DNA of 64,000 nucleotides from Glebionis coronaria (taxonomy: Eukaryota; Streptophyta; Magnoliopsida; Asterales; Asteraceae): NCBI GenBank assembly GCA_025667525.1, contig CM046878.1:578564868-578628867 (forward strand), written 5' to 3'. Numbering within the stretch: the stretch's first letter is position 1; every line of letters starts with the position of its first letter. The notes under the pieces were generated by a model. It saw only the letters and a program-made list of their open reading frames with translations, had not been told where the DNA came from and did no database searches. Shown one piece after another: positions 34,123 to 46,559 of the stretch. A program made the translations under genes and the position numbers.

Positions 34123-36299
34123 TTGGAACCTCTATCTAGAGCCTTAAATTATATGCCTGTTACTAATCCAGACATTGTGAAGGTAGCTTCAAATGTTGTG
34201 CAAGAACCAGTTGTTGAAATTTCAGGTATACAGGTTAATAAGAAGGTTGAACCACAAGCAGACAAATCAGCACCCATACTTGAGTATGTTACTATCCGCA
34301 TATGGACAGATGCATTTGCTGCTGCTGTTGCTGGAAAGGAAAAAGGTGGTCCACAAGTATCACCAGTTGAAAACATGCATGATTCTTCAAACGCTGACAG
34401 AGGAAATTCTAACGCTGACAAGACAAATTCAGGCATTGATGGCTCAAACGTTGACAACTCCAATTCAGGCGTTGACAACACTTTTGACCATTTATTCTCT
34501 TCCAATAATTTTGAACAAGGTGAACTTTCAAATAGAAATAGAGAGGTTCATTTAGATGATGAAAGAGAATTTGAAGAAGACATTGGCAACATGGAGTCTG
34601 ATATTGAAGACAACACCATTCTTCAAGGAGGAGTGCTTACTTCTACCATGAAGAATCATCCTTCCTCTCTTATCATAGGTGATGTGATGACTCCTGTGCA
34701 AACTAGAAGATCTCATCAGAATCAAGACGGATTTGTTGCCAATATCCACAAGAAGGTTGATACCCCTCTTGTTCAAGCATGTTTGTTTGCCTATTTTCTG
34801 TCACAACAGGAACCCAAGAAAATTTTTGATGCTCTAAAAGAACCAAGTTGGGTGGAAGCAATGCAGGATGAGCTTCACCAATTTGCTATTCAGGATGTTT
34901 GGGAGTTAGCTGATTGTCCCAGACATGTCAAACCTATTGGGACAAGATGGGTTCTTAGAAACAAAAAGCATGAAAGAGGCATTGTGATCAGAAACAAGGC
35001 ACGTTTGGTAGCTCAAGGATATACACAAGAGGAAGGAATAGACTATGAGGAAGTGTTTGCACCAGTTGCAAGGATTGAAGCAATCATAATTTTTCTAGCT
35101 TATGCTTCCTGCATGGGCTTTACTGTCTATCAAATGGATGTGAAGAGTGCTTTTCTTTATGGCATAATTGCAGAGGAGGTTTATGTAATACAGCATCCTG
35201 GCTTTGAAGATTCAGAACATCCAGACAAGGTGTATAGAGTGAAAAAATCTATGTATGGACTTCATCAAGCCCCAAGAGCATGGTATGGCAATTGTCCACC
35301 TACCTAATGGAAAATGGATTCCAAAGGGGCACCATAGACCAGACCTTATTTACAAAGAAGACTGGTAAGGATTTCTTACTTGTTCAGGTTTATGTGGATG
35401 ATATCATCTTTGGCTATATAAGTCCAAAGATGAGTGAAGACTTTTCCAAGCTTATGACAGACAAGTTCAAGATGAGTGCAATGGAAGAGATGAACTTCTT
35501 TCTAGGGTTACAAGTTCAGCAGAAAGAAGATGATATCTTCATCTCTCAAGACAAATATGTAGCAGAAATATTGAAGAAGTTTGGCTTTTCTCCACATGAG
35601 AAACGGTCTAGCACACCTATGGATAGGGAACACCCTTGGGGAAAAGTTGGAGATGGAAAAGAAGTGGATGTCAGGCACTATAGATCAATGATTGGTTCAT
35701 TGATGTATCTCACAGCTTCAAGACCTGACATTATGTTTGTTGTGTGTGCATGTGCACGCCATCAAGTGACTCCCAAAGAGTGTCATCTTCATGCTGTCAA
35801 GAGGATCTTTAGATACCTTAGGTGTTATCCAGTCCTGGGATTATGGTATCCAAAAGATTCCCCATTGGAGCTTATTGCATATTCAGACAGTGATTATGGT
35901 GGTGACAAATTTGATAGAAAATCCACAACTGGTGGATGCCAATTTCTTGGGAGTAGGTTGATATCTTGGCAATGCAAGAAACAAACAGTGGTGGCCAATT
36001 CTACAACTGAAGCATAGTATGTTGTTGCAGCGGCTTGTTGTGGACAAGTCTTATGGATTCAGAACCAGTTGTTGGATTATGGGTATAGTTTCATGTATAC
36101 TAAGATTTTTGTAGACAATAACAGTACTTTATGCATTATTAAAAATCATGTACATCACTCTAGAACAAAACACATAGAAATTAGGCATCATTTTATAAGA
36201 TATTGTTTTGAAAAGGGTTTAATACAACCAGATAGGGTTGACACAGAGGAAAATGTGGCTGATTTATTCTTGATACTAGAAGATTTCAATACTTTGTAA
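34123..36299 (+). pseudogene. pol of SIRE element 2: reverse transcriptase and RNase H
   Basis: The first half (34123-35307) starts with a variable linker containing repeated NADR/NVDN words from the GYTGAC motif (34390-34480). The copia reverse transcriptase follows: WVEAMQDEL, then [38 protein letters not shown] and [15 protein letters not shown] frameshift near 35285 moves to the third frame. There the catalytic YVDD lies at 35391-35402, then FFLGLQV and SRPDIMF. RNase H follows (YSDSDYGGDKFDRKSTTG), has a TAG at 36015-36017 inside the usual TTEAEY motif, and continues at 36069-36299 (HSRTKHIEIRHHFIR). Confidence 0.93.
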
Positions 36300-37554
36300 C
36301 AAGTATTGGAATGATCAATCTTACTTAATGTGTGTTTTAGAATCTTATTGTAAAAGTATGTACAGGATATGCATTTTTTATTGGTCTTTATACAAAATTA
36401 GATTTTCCACTTTATTTGTCTAACGCTGACAAAGGATATTTTAATGCTGATACGTGTTGAATGGACGTTTTCAGCAACTTGTTAGTTTTGTGGTTTTTGA
36501 TCTAATTATGCAGGAGTTGTTAGCATTGTACAAATGGATACAGAGTTGCTTATGGATTCTTGGAGCATAATTGGAGCATGTTTTAGTTTATGGATGATGG
36601 TTGGAGTATTTATGTTCCTATCTTGTCATAAATTTTTATTACATGCATATTATTTGGCAACTTATGTATCATAGTTTAAGGGGAGGTTTAGTAACCTTTT
36701 AGGACTTTTTGGGTATTCTTATAATACTCTTATCATAATTCTAGATTGTGTCCACTGGTGAGTATGATTTAGTTTACTAACTCATGAGGCACTGTAGCAT
36801 GCAAAGTTGATATACTATGCACGCTGCCAAGACTTTTTGGCCTAGAATTGGATGTGGTCTGGTGGGAGACTTGGGTATAATTTTTATTGGGCTTACCTGG
36901 GAAGTTACAAAGGATTTTATAAGATAACTTCTTTGTTAAGAATTTTGGTTAGCAAGAGACACTAGAGGACTGTTATGTCTATCTTGCTTATGTAAGTGTG
37001 CATGATTGGACAGTGCTTGCCACCCTATAGTAATTTTCAGTTTATAGGTTATCTTCACTAGGATAAATCACTTTGTTAAGGTCCTTTTTTCATTTTTATT
37101 ATTTTTATTTTTGGACGTTGACAGATTTCTTTCCAAACGTTGTTATGACCAATTTAGACGTTGACAGATTTCTTTCCAAACGTTGTTATGACCAATTTAG
37201 ACGTTGACATGGCTTTTCCCAACGCTGACAAGAATATAGCCGTTGAGCGTTGATGGGTTATTTTTTACCATTGACACTCATTGGGTCCTACCCAGTTGTT
37301 ATTGTTGACGAAAATTAGGGTCGTAATTTTAGGAGTTCGTAACTTTTAATTAATGAAAGAGATAAGTTATTTTCTTTTCAATATTTTCATCATTATTTTT
37401 TGAAAATAACTGCCTCATTCTTCACCAATCACATGTGCCTACCTCTCCTATAAATTTGGCTCCTTCTTTTTAAACAGGGTACTTTCATATTCTTGTCTAA
37501 CAAATTTTCTTCCACATTCATCTTTTATAACCTTTCACATAGCTTTCTACATCA
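36300..37554 (+). other. Spacer between RNase H and env-like ORF of SIRE element 2
   Basis: Non-coding. It contains GYTGAC motifs near 36424 and 36448, and a 43-bp tandem duplication (units starting at 37114 and 37157, with a third GACGTTGACA start at 37200). A TATA-like CTCCTATAAATTTGG at about 37446 lies some 100 bp before the env-like ATG and might drive a separate transcript. Confidence 0.7.
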
Positions 37555-40500
37555 ATGGCGCCTAAGTTTAAACCGAGTGACTTGGTATTGGGATTCAGAA
37601 GTCAGTATAACATGGTTGCCTATTTGGAGTTTGATGATGCTTTGTTTCCTCAATACACTCAAATGGTGGCGTATTTGAATGCATCCCCACTACGGTATGC
37701 ACTTTATCATGCTCCTCTTATCCATGTCACTCATATTAAACAGTTTTGGAACACTATCAGTTCCTCAACGCTTAATAGTGTGACTACACTAACTGCTATT
37801 GTCCATGGGCACCCATGGGTGGTTACTGAAGCCTTGGTTCGCCAGGCTTTGCATCTTAATGATGCAGATGGTATTACCACTCTACCCATTGGTGAGATAG
37901 AATAGGGACTTCAAGCTTTGGGTTATCCTTTCCCTGAAGAGGGCACTTTAAACAAATATAATAAATAGTAATTTCCCCCAGCTTGGAAGTACTTAATACA
38001 TGTCATCCTTCAATGTTTAAGTCCCAAATGTACTGCACATAATGAAATTAACAGGTCTATTGCTAGTTCTATTGTGTGTATTACTAATGGGCAAAAGTAT
38101 AATTTTTCTAAACTGATTTTTGATGGCATGTATAAAAACAAGGGTAGCAAGATGACTCTAGCTTACCCAAGATTTTTACAAATGGTTTTTGATGAACAAA
38201 GGTATTGCACCAGGGATCATGATGATTTTTATACGATCCCTATGAAAAAGAAAGCTATTTTTAGTAAGATGAATTCACCCCCTTACAGAGAGTTACCCCT
38301 TACCCAAGCCATGCTTGCTATTATTACAGCAGCTCAACCTCAACCTGACCCACAACCACAACTTGACCCATTACATGAATCATCACCTTCACCTCAACAT
38401 ATGGAACTTGACCAAGAACCCTTCAATGCTGACACGTTAAATTTTGGCGTTGACACTTCCAATCCAAACGTTGACACCTTTCTCCAACAGACCCAAACAC
38501 CCCTTAACCTTCAAACTACTACCCAATCCACATCATCTTCTACACCCCCTGAATTTAGGTTGGTAAAACGCCCAAGGACCACTGGAGTGTTCTCCTCTGG
38601 TGGTCCTTGCCATGTTGCAGAGAGAACCACCACCACAAGTGTGGTTGGTGACATGGGTGAGGCTAGGACTATTGGTTCTGGCTTAGATGCAGGCCAAGCC
38701 AGTCCTAACATCATTAAGACCTCATCCATGCCCCATGACTCTATTTTAGGAGGTCAAATCCCCACCCTAGAGGAGGGCACATTGGAACCATATACAATGT
38801 TGGAATTGACGGATGTTTGCATTAGCTTGCAAAAGCAAAATGTAGATCTGGTACATATTGTCTCTACCCAAGGCCTTGAACTCAAGCAATTGAGGGAGAG
38901 GATTTTTGTTTTGGAAACTGCTGAATCTAGGAGAAGGCATACACGAGTCCTCTCATCAGGGGAGGATTCTTACAAAGGGAAGGAAGCTGCTACTGAGCCA
39001 ATTAATTTGAGTGACAAAGGCTAACATGAGACTGCTACTGAGCCTATTGATTTTAGTGGCAAAGGCTCAGATAATGGAGAATCTTTGGGTGTAGCTGAAG
39101 CTCTTACAGATTTGAAGAGGCAACCAGGTTTCGATGTTTCATTGTTTACCCCTACAAATTTGAATTTAGCATTTACTGAGATGATGGAGCAGATTACAAG
39201 AAGTGCTTACAAGAGTAAGGTAAGCGTTGACAAGCAGGTTTTAGACGCTGACACGTCAGGCGCTGATAGGAGTAAGTTAGGCGTTGACACACAGGTTTTG
39301 GACGTTGATAGACCTGCAGGTATGGTTGATGTATTCCAGTCATCAGCTATCATCAAGGAAGTATCTTCACAGGTACCATCATCATCTTTACCCATCATTG
39401 ATACATTAGATAAGGGTAAAGGAATTATGGTAGAAACAGTGGTTCCCAAGGATGTAGCTCAAGTAGAGTTTGATTCAAAGTTGGTTGCACAATTTATGGA
39501 ACAAGAGAAGAAGAAGGTTGTTGAGTCACCATTTGTGATTACTTCTGAGGAACAAGAAGGAAGTAATGATGAAAGAACAGATTCAAGTGTTATGGTTATT
39601 GAAGAACCAGAAAGACTTGAATATGGTGATGAGTTGGCAAGACAAAAGCGTGCAGAGTTAAAACTGAAGGTGGATTATGTGATGCTAGAAGTTGCCCAGA
39701 TGTAATTTGCTTGGGAGAATAAAATCATGGAGAATCCAGATATGCCTTTATTAGATCAGATTTGGGGATTGGAGATTCTTCTTAGGATTCAAAGAGATTG
39801 CCAGGTAATCCTAAAATATAAGGCCAGTAAAGTTTTCTCACAGTCTAAGACGGAAAGAAGGGAGCTTTATTATATGTTGCTTAGATGTCATCAAGGAGGT
39901 TGGACTTATCGGAAGTTGCAGGAATTGTCCTTTGATGAATTGGAATATAAGGCTTATCCTATTTGGGTAAGAGTGCAAGAGATGAACACTATCAGAATTC
40001 TTTCAGATGAAAGGAAAGAAGAACTTGCAGAAGAGATGGAGATTCAAAAGGCTATGATTGTACCAAGACCATTAAAGAAGGGAGTTCCACTTGAGTTTCC
40101 TTCAAATTTGAATAGAGTGAATCCCAGTGAAGCTGTTATTAGAAAGAGTATTAAGCTCTCACCCATGGAAGCTTCAGATATGGTACAAGTATTACCTCAT
40201 GATTCCAGAAACCCTATCATTAGTTATGAAGAAGATGCAAGTGGGTTTTGGATGATTGGCAGATATTGGAAAGAGGTACATACTTTTACTACTCTTATGT
40301 CTTTGTTTCCAAGTATGGATAGGGAGGACTTAGCAGACCTTTGGAGGTTGATACAGGCCAAGTATGAGACTGAAGCACCTACTTCAGTCAATGGAATAAA
40401 GATTTGGTCAACATTTAGAAGAATGTGTGCACCAGATGAAGAAGATCCAGTTTGGAAGGATCTTGAGGATGATATCAGTGGACTTCAATGGCGTCTATAT

Positions 40501-40707
40501 TCAACAGCTGGTATGTATCATTTATGTTCTACAAAGTTTTCTGAGTATCTTCTTGTGGATGCTGAGTATCCTATGTCCAAAGAAGTTTTGAGGAAAATGA
40601 TGACAACACAGCTGGAAATTGACTACTCAAGTGACGTGGCCAAATATTTAATTAGATATGTTTATTTCCTACATAACAAGATTTGTAAGAATCCTCCTAG
40701 TTCTTAG
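37555..40707 (+). pseudogene. Env-like ORF of SIRE element 2
   Basis: One frame of about 1050 codons runs from ATG 37555 to TAG 40705-40707. It is interrupted only by stops at 37903, 37966, 37969, 39022 and 39703 and has no frameshift that I can see. The N terminus (MAPKFKPSDLVLGFRSQYN, then VTHIKQFWNTI) and the block FSKLIFDGM / AYPRFLQMVF are the conserved parts shared with element 1 (1-2852). The middle is rich in P, Q, S and T and includes a block of alternating VD/AD words at 39218-39320. The C-terminal 326 residues (39727-40707) are better conserved and have no stop. No signal peptide or membrane span stands out, so an envelope role is not supported by sequence alone. Confidence 0.85.
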
Positions 40708-40746
40708 TTTTTATTCAGAAACTTGATCACTAGTATAGATATCAAG

Positions 40747-40759
40747 TTTAGGGGAGGAT
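40747..40759 (+). promoter_or_regulatory. Polypurine tract of SIRE element 2
   Basis: TTTAGGGGAGGAT sits directly before the 3' LTR and is identical to the tract of SIRE element 1. Confidence 0.85.
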
Positions 40760-41185
40760 TTTTGGGAATAAAATATAGACAAGACACTTGGACGCTGACA
40801 GGAGTAATCGGGACATTGATAAGAAAAAATCAAGCGTTGACAAGACAAGCGTTGACAGAAAGAAGTCAAGCGTTGATAAGAAGATGTCAACACTGATAGA
40901 AGACTTAGTCTACACGTATTGTAATTCTAGTAAAGATATGTTCGACATTGTATTTTCTATATTTATCTTTACCTAAAATAGCTGATAGGTAGACTCTTGT
41001 ACAAGGCTCCTTAGTCTATAAAAGGATATCCTTAGGTTTATGTTTAATATACGTTTTAACACTTTCATTGTACGCAAGTTCGATTTATCAATCTAAGTGA
41101 AAGTTTGGTTTATATTGTTTGTGTGTTCTTGTTTAAGTATTAATTCCGCATAATACTTGAATTGTTACATATACAACAAAGTTTC
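40760..41185 (+). repeat. 3' LTR of SIRE element 2, left part
   Basis: Matches the 5' LTR from its first base, with TTTT in place of the TGTT terminus. It runs to GTTTC, where the LARD is inserted. It contains an intact TATA box CTATAAAAGG at about 41016 and six GYTGAC-like motifs (40793-40900). Confidence 0.93.
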
Positions 41186-41622
41186 TGTAACACCCCCAAA
41201 TTACCATGCAGCGGAATACCACTTTGGGGCGCTACTCATAGCACATCACACACAATCATAGAAAACGACCTCAAATGAGACGTTAAAAATATTATACAAT
41301 CTTGTCCAAAAAGTTTCCTATCCCTATATATATAAAATCAGAGTAGCGTTGGTCCCAAAAACCGTTACCGATACATCACAATACATTCATCAAAGACTTT
41401 AGAAAGTCATTTATTTATTTAAAAAGGATGGAAACAAAATAAACAAAGTTTAGACAAGTAAGCACCAACTTCCTCCCTGCATGCTCCGCTGCTATCCATC
41501 TTCATTACCTGAAATACATGCTAAAAATCATCAACACAAAGGTTGAGCAAGTCTATAGGTTTTACAAATCATCATTTGAACACCAGAATTTTTAATCATC
41601 TCAAGCTTATCACACAGATAAG

Positions 41623-41624
<2 letters not shown>

Positions 41625-41712
<88 letters not shown>
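41625..41712. repeat. AT microsatellite, 44 units
   Basis: Uninterrupted (AT)44. The equivalent site in the other LTR (47001-47018) has only nine units, so the run expanded or shrank after insertion. Confidence 0.95.
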
Positions 41713-41716
<4 letters not shown>

Positions 41717-42654
41717 AAATGCCTTAAGCTCATGCTACTGAACCTTAACCAACACGTCAAACCGTCTCACTTACGGCGCCCCTACTGAAAGGTAATATTG
41801 TCATATACCAGCGAGCTCTTATACATAATATCCCTTTCAGGTGCTCACAAGGATACATACCCTAGGATAAGGTTTGTCAAACTCAAATAGATCTACCATA
41901 TGTATTAGCGTTTACCTCGCAAGGTAATTAACAGCACATGAAATTCAGGGACTTCATAAGACAATGTTACTTAGGCATTTATCATCATATTCGGGTCCAG
42001 CATACCGAAAACAACTTGTGTTCCTTTTATAAAAACAAGCATGTATTCCCCCTCGCGGGTTTAAAAATCATTTACAAGATAGTATAAAGCGAGGCTATAG
42101 ACTTACCTTGATAAGAAGTAAGAAACAATAAGTTCTTCGAGACGAGTAGACGAATGCCGACGAATCAACCACGACCTATAATAGTTGCGTGTACTTAATT
42201 TCACATTCAAAATAATATAACACGGAAAATGATATTTTACACTTGTATATATATGTATTAACATGTATTACAAACCAATGCTTAAGAATCCATGTCCAAA
42301 AATCTAATAAAAATGTATACTTAGAAAAATTTGACAACTTTGACCTTCTTGACAACTTTGACTTTCAGGTCTGGCCCGCTTAATTGACCCACTGAACGAC
42401 ATTTTCATGATTAAAGACTACCACATTTTGATGCAAAATGACGTTTCGGACAACTTTCTATCTATAACCGAGACCTGAAACTCAACAGAAATTGACCAAA
42501 ATGCCCCTACATGTTCTGCGCGAAATTACAATTTTAACGTTATAATTTCAGATTTTACTTGTAACTTTTACCCCGTTACTACTCGTTTTCAGGTCTGATT
42601 CCCTCACGGTAAAGGTAAAACAACATTCTGAATAACTTTCGTGTTTCGGCCGAA

Positions 42655-43040
42655 GGCCGAAACGGACCGAAAATGGCCGATTTACCACTCGCATCAGATC
42701 TGTCAAAAACGACGATTTTTAGAAAAAACGCAGGTTTTAAATTAGCTAGAAGATCCCTAAATGTTCAGTTTCAAGACCACTTTCCTCGCGGTAGACGTAA
42801 AATGACATTTTAAACAACTTCACAGTTTTACTCGAACACTGAAACGGACCAGAAATAACAGATTTACCCCTCGCATCAGATCTGTCAAAAACGACGATTT
42901 TTAGAAAAAAACGCAGGTTTTAAATTAGCTAGAAGACCCCTAAATGTTCAGTTTCAAGACCACTTTCCACGCGGTAGACGTAAAATGACATTTTAAACAA
43001 TTTCACAGTTTTACTCGAACCCTGAAACGGACCAGAAATG
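42655..43040. repeat. 182-bp tandem duplication inside the LARD LTR
   Basis: Two near-identical units share CGCATCAGATCTGTCAAA, ACGACGATTTTTAGAAAAAA, TTAAATTAGCTAGAAGA and the CTAAATGTTCAGTTTCAAGA block; a third unit is partial. The same duplication is present at about 49730-50100 in the other LTR, so it predates insertion. Confidence 0.85.
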
Positions 43041-45464
43041 GACGATTTTGTCCCTGCAGATTCTGCACAGCAGTTAATTTATTCTATAATGTAAAATCTG
43101 ATTTTTAACTTTTACAACTTTCAATTAGACGCCAAAACTTCATTTTTGAGAGCTAAGAGTCGTGCCATATATCGAAACGTTCGTATGGACGACGCCTAAC
43201 ATATTCCAAAACTGAAAATCATTTTAGAACACTTTCAGTTTACCAAAATAATCAAAAACTTTCTGCCCAAATTTAGGTATCTCTCAACCCCTCAAATCAA
43301 CAATTCTCATCGCCAAAATCAATTTCAACACAACCAAACTATCCTAACATCAACACCAATCAACTAGAATCATCAAGAACTTCAAAACACTAACATATAT
43401 TCATTCCTATGGATTCTTAAACATGATCAAACTACATGCACATACATAATTGACCCAATGTATAAAAAAAAATAAGCAAAAGACTAACAAAAACTTACAA
43501 ATATCAAGATGATCAAAATCAAGTAACCCTAGTAGATTCTTGGTTGCACCCGGCTATATCCAACACCAATAGAGGATCAAAAATTTTGATTTTTATGATA
43601 CCCACTTGATTTTAGCAATATTTATCAACCCTTAATATATCCCAAACATAAAATTCGGATTACACCACCATTGATGATTTCTTGAAAACTTTGATTTTTC
43701 TAAAACACATGAATCATGTTAAATTGATGGTGGGATTTGTTTAGGGATGATAGTTGAATGATTTTGGATGATTTAATTGTGATTTGGTGAAGAAAAATTG
43801 ATGTTAGTGATGATGGTTGTTGTTGCTGTGTCGAACCAGAGAGGAAGAAAGACTAACAGCTATTTTTTTTCTCAAAATATGGTAAGTTTATGTTTTATTT
43901 AAGTAGTGCTAGTAGTGAGAATAAAAGGGGTGTTTGGCAACAAGTTTTGCTAGACAATTCATAAAAATAAAATAAAGGTGTGTTTGGTTTAGTGTTGCAC
44001 CACGGTACGAACCAAGACAAAAGAGCTTCGGCTCGGTTTTTACCAACTAAGAGTCATTATAATTAAATCTCGAGCCCGATAATTAAATTAATGCATAACG
44101 TTATAAGAAAACGCTTTCGACTCGTTTTCAACCAAATCCGACCATAAGTCGAAAAATAATGAAAGTAGAAATAATAGCTCTCACGGCTAAAATATGGCAT
44201 TCGTCGTCTTCTCGATTATTTATCGGATAAATTCCATTCGTCAAAGCATCAAATAAAGGCTCAATCACCGGTTTCAACGTAAGCCGTCAAACAATCCAAT
44301 ACTTACCATTACTTAGGAATTCAAAATCCGTTACAAAGTTAGGATAAAATAATGACGTCAAGTTTGGGTCATTACATTCTCACCTCCTTAAGGGAGCGAC
44401 GTCCCGGCGCTCGACTCACCTCATGCGCGTATTGCGTACCACTAGGAAAGATAAGGGAACTTTCTTCTAAAGAAACTCTCACGATCCTACTTGAACCTTG
44501 ATCCACGATCTCCACTGGTTCTTCTTACAAAACACAACTTATCATCAAGTTGTATCTCACTAAAAAGGATGAATAAATCCTTATCCACCAATCACTCCTT
44601 CAAGCTCGACACATGAAAATCTTATGAATTGCACAAAGCTTATTCGACGACAAGAATAGATGACAGGATTTTCGGGTAAGTCCAGTCAAAAGGAAGGTTT
44701 CAAATTGAAGGATATCCATTGGCCGGATAGCCATGGACACACATCAAAAAGAACTGCCAAGAAAAACATTTCGTCATTAGAGGGTGCTCACACGCGGATC
44801 CTTACTCAAAAGATAATACAAAGACACCATCTCAATTCTGCTCACGCACATTAGAGTCTCAATAAACATCGCCGTTGAAAATCAAAAAGATATTACATGG
44901 TACGTGTTATCCATGATCGGACGTCATTGGACAATGCCGTCTCAAGTTCTCACAACTTACGATCATTTAACTAGATCATATACCACATAAGTACATAAAA
45001 AGAAAAGGTTGAACATAAACATCAAATACAGATTCCCACCGTTGATCATCAAGTAAACCTTAAATGAACCCTTTGATAATAGTAAGTAAAATTACAAGAT
45101 CTTCACATCCACGATAAGTTGCCGTTGATAACTTGATCCTCAATCAATCCACAAATACACGCATAAATCCTGGTGACACTTAAACAAGTCGCCTATTCTC
45201 GAAATGGTCAACGGTTCTTAACAATCTGCTTATAAAGTTTGCTATCATCGAGACACATTAAAAATGGTCCATCGAAATAAATCATAACTCGAGAGAAGTC
45301 CAAAGGGTTACTCGTACATAGATGATAATCGACGATAATCATAATGACGACGGCACTGAACGATTAATATCAACGAAACACGATTCGAAGGAAGACGTAT
45401 GCACACCAAACATCTACAAATCGAGCCAGACATACTTGGGCCCACTCATTTATAACTCCTTGTC

Positions 45465-45850
45465 TACATCAAAAGGCGTCCCCTTTCATGTATACAAGAG
45501 TTTATAAATTTATGGTTCGGGAACTTATAACTTTCTTGTTCAAATGAAAAGGCGTCCCAATCCATTTCAACAAAACGATTATAAGTCAACCTACTCAAGT
45601 ATTACTACCTCTCAACACGATATCGTATCAAAATAGCATAGTAAATACAAGGTGTCAATAAACTTATATCATGATTTCCGTATTCAAACGTCCCATTCCA
45701 TTTGAATAAGGAAACACGACAATCTAAGGTCCAGTAGTTTAAAATTTTCTTATTCAAATGTCCTAATCTATTTAAATAAGACAACCTTAAACAACTCTTA
45801 GTTGGACGAGTTAAAATCTATATATCTAAATGTCCCATTTCATTTAGATA
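45465..45850 (-). repeat. Array of five related hairpins in the LARD leader
   Basis: Hairpins lie at 45465-45492, 45538-45571, 45681-45708, 45751-45778 and 45823-45850. Four are 28 nt and one is 34 nt. On the plus strand the loops contain GTCCC or GTCCTA. The last has a perfect ten-base stem (TATCTAAATG with CATTTAGATA) and the third a perfect eight-base stem (TATTCAAA with TTTGAATA). Arm sequences differ between copies but remain complementary. They lie about 700-1100 nt downstream of the primer site in the transcript. Confidence 0.8.
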
Positions 45851-46546
45851 CAAGGCATTAAGTCACTCAACCGAATGACTACTACGAACATATCTTTGTT
45901 TTACCCAAACTATATATATTTGATTAGGATATATATCTTAGGTCCAACATTGGCATCCTCCTTTTCGTCAATAAAACGCAGTCATATAAAAATCAATTCA
46001 CACGTCGCATTACATAGAAGATTTCGCATCGGATAAATGATTCTTCAAAATCATAAGTAGTAATGAAAACACAAACATCGCATTTATCAATTACGTTTCG
46101 AAAGGAGATGTCCAAAAATGGCACATCACGATACGATGATAACAATCGAACTTAAACAAGTCGATATGCGATAGGTTACGAAACAATATATACATACTCA
46201 AAGTATCAAACGAGTTTCATACTCGTATTCAGATAACATAATCACCAATATCGGTGATTGGTAGTGAAACCAAATTCTAATATAAAACCGTATTATAAAA
46301 TGTACGACAATAATTCAAGGAACATTGCTTCGCGTGCAATGCCTTTAAATACCGTAGTATATGCATACATATACATACTACCATTCCTACATACACATAG
46401 GTTCACATAATGACAATCAATAAAAAGTAATACAAGAATAGCCTTACTGGAGCCATGCGGAGTAGTTGCGTGCTTAAAACCTTTGTAAACATACCAAAAG
46501 TTATAGTTTAGGTTTTTCAAAATCGACCTAGTTCTCTATAACTTGT

Positions 46547-46559
46547 GGCTCTGATACCA
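46547..46559 (-). promoter_or_regulatory. Primer binding site of the LARD (initiator tRNA-Met)
   Basis: On the minus strand TGGTATCAGAGCC begins three bases after the LTR end and matches the plant initiator tRNA-Met complement. Confidence 0.92.

Larger units (their letters stand above)
41186..44376 (-). repeat. 3' LTR of the LARD
   Basis: 3191 bp. Internally it has an (AT)44 run and a roughly 182-bp tandem duplication (from about 42688 and 42870, starting CTCGCATCAGATCTGTCAAA). It also has a perfect palindrome with nine-base arms GTTTCGGCC and GGCCGAAAC at 42643-42663. Confidence 0.93.

Noticed and set aside
41543..41788. Open frame encoding an isoleucine-tyrosine run
   Set aside because: It is the (AT)44 microsatellite read in frame; no protein is supported.
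44660..45507. Short open frames in the LARD interior as captured host genes
   Set aside because: They are under 70 codons, unrelated to any family I recognise, and not supported by codon pattern.
46547..46559. tRNA gene fragment
   Set aside because: Only the short primer-binding complement of tRNA-Met is present; no cloverleaf can be formed. No tRNA or rRNA gene was found elsewhere in the window.
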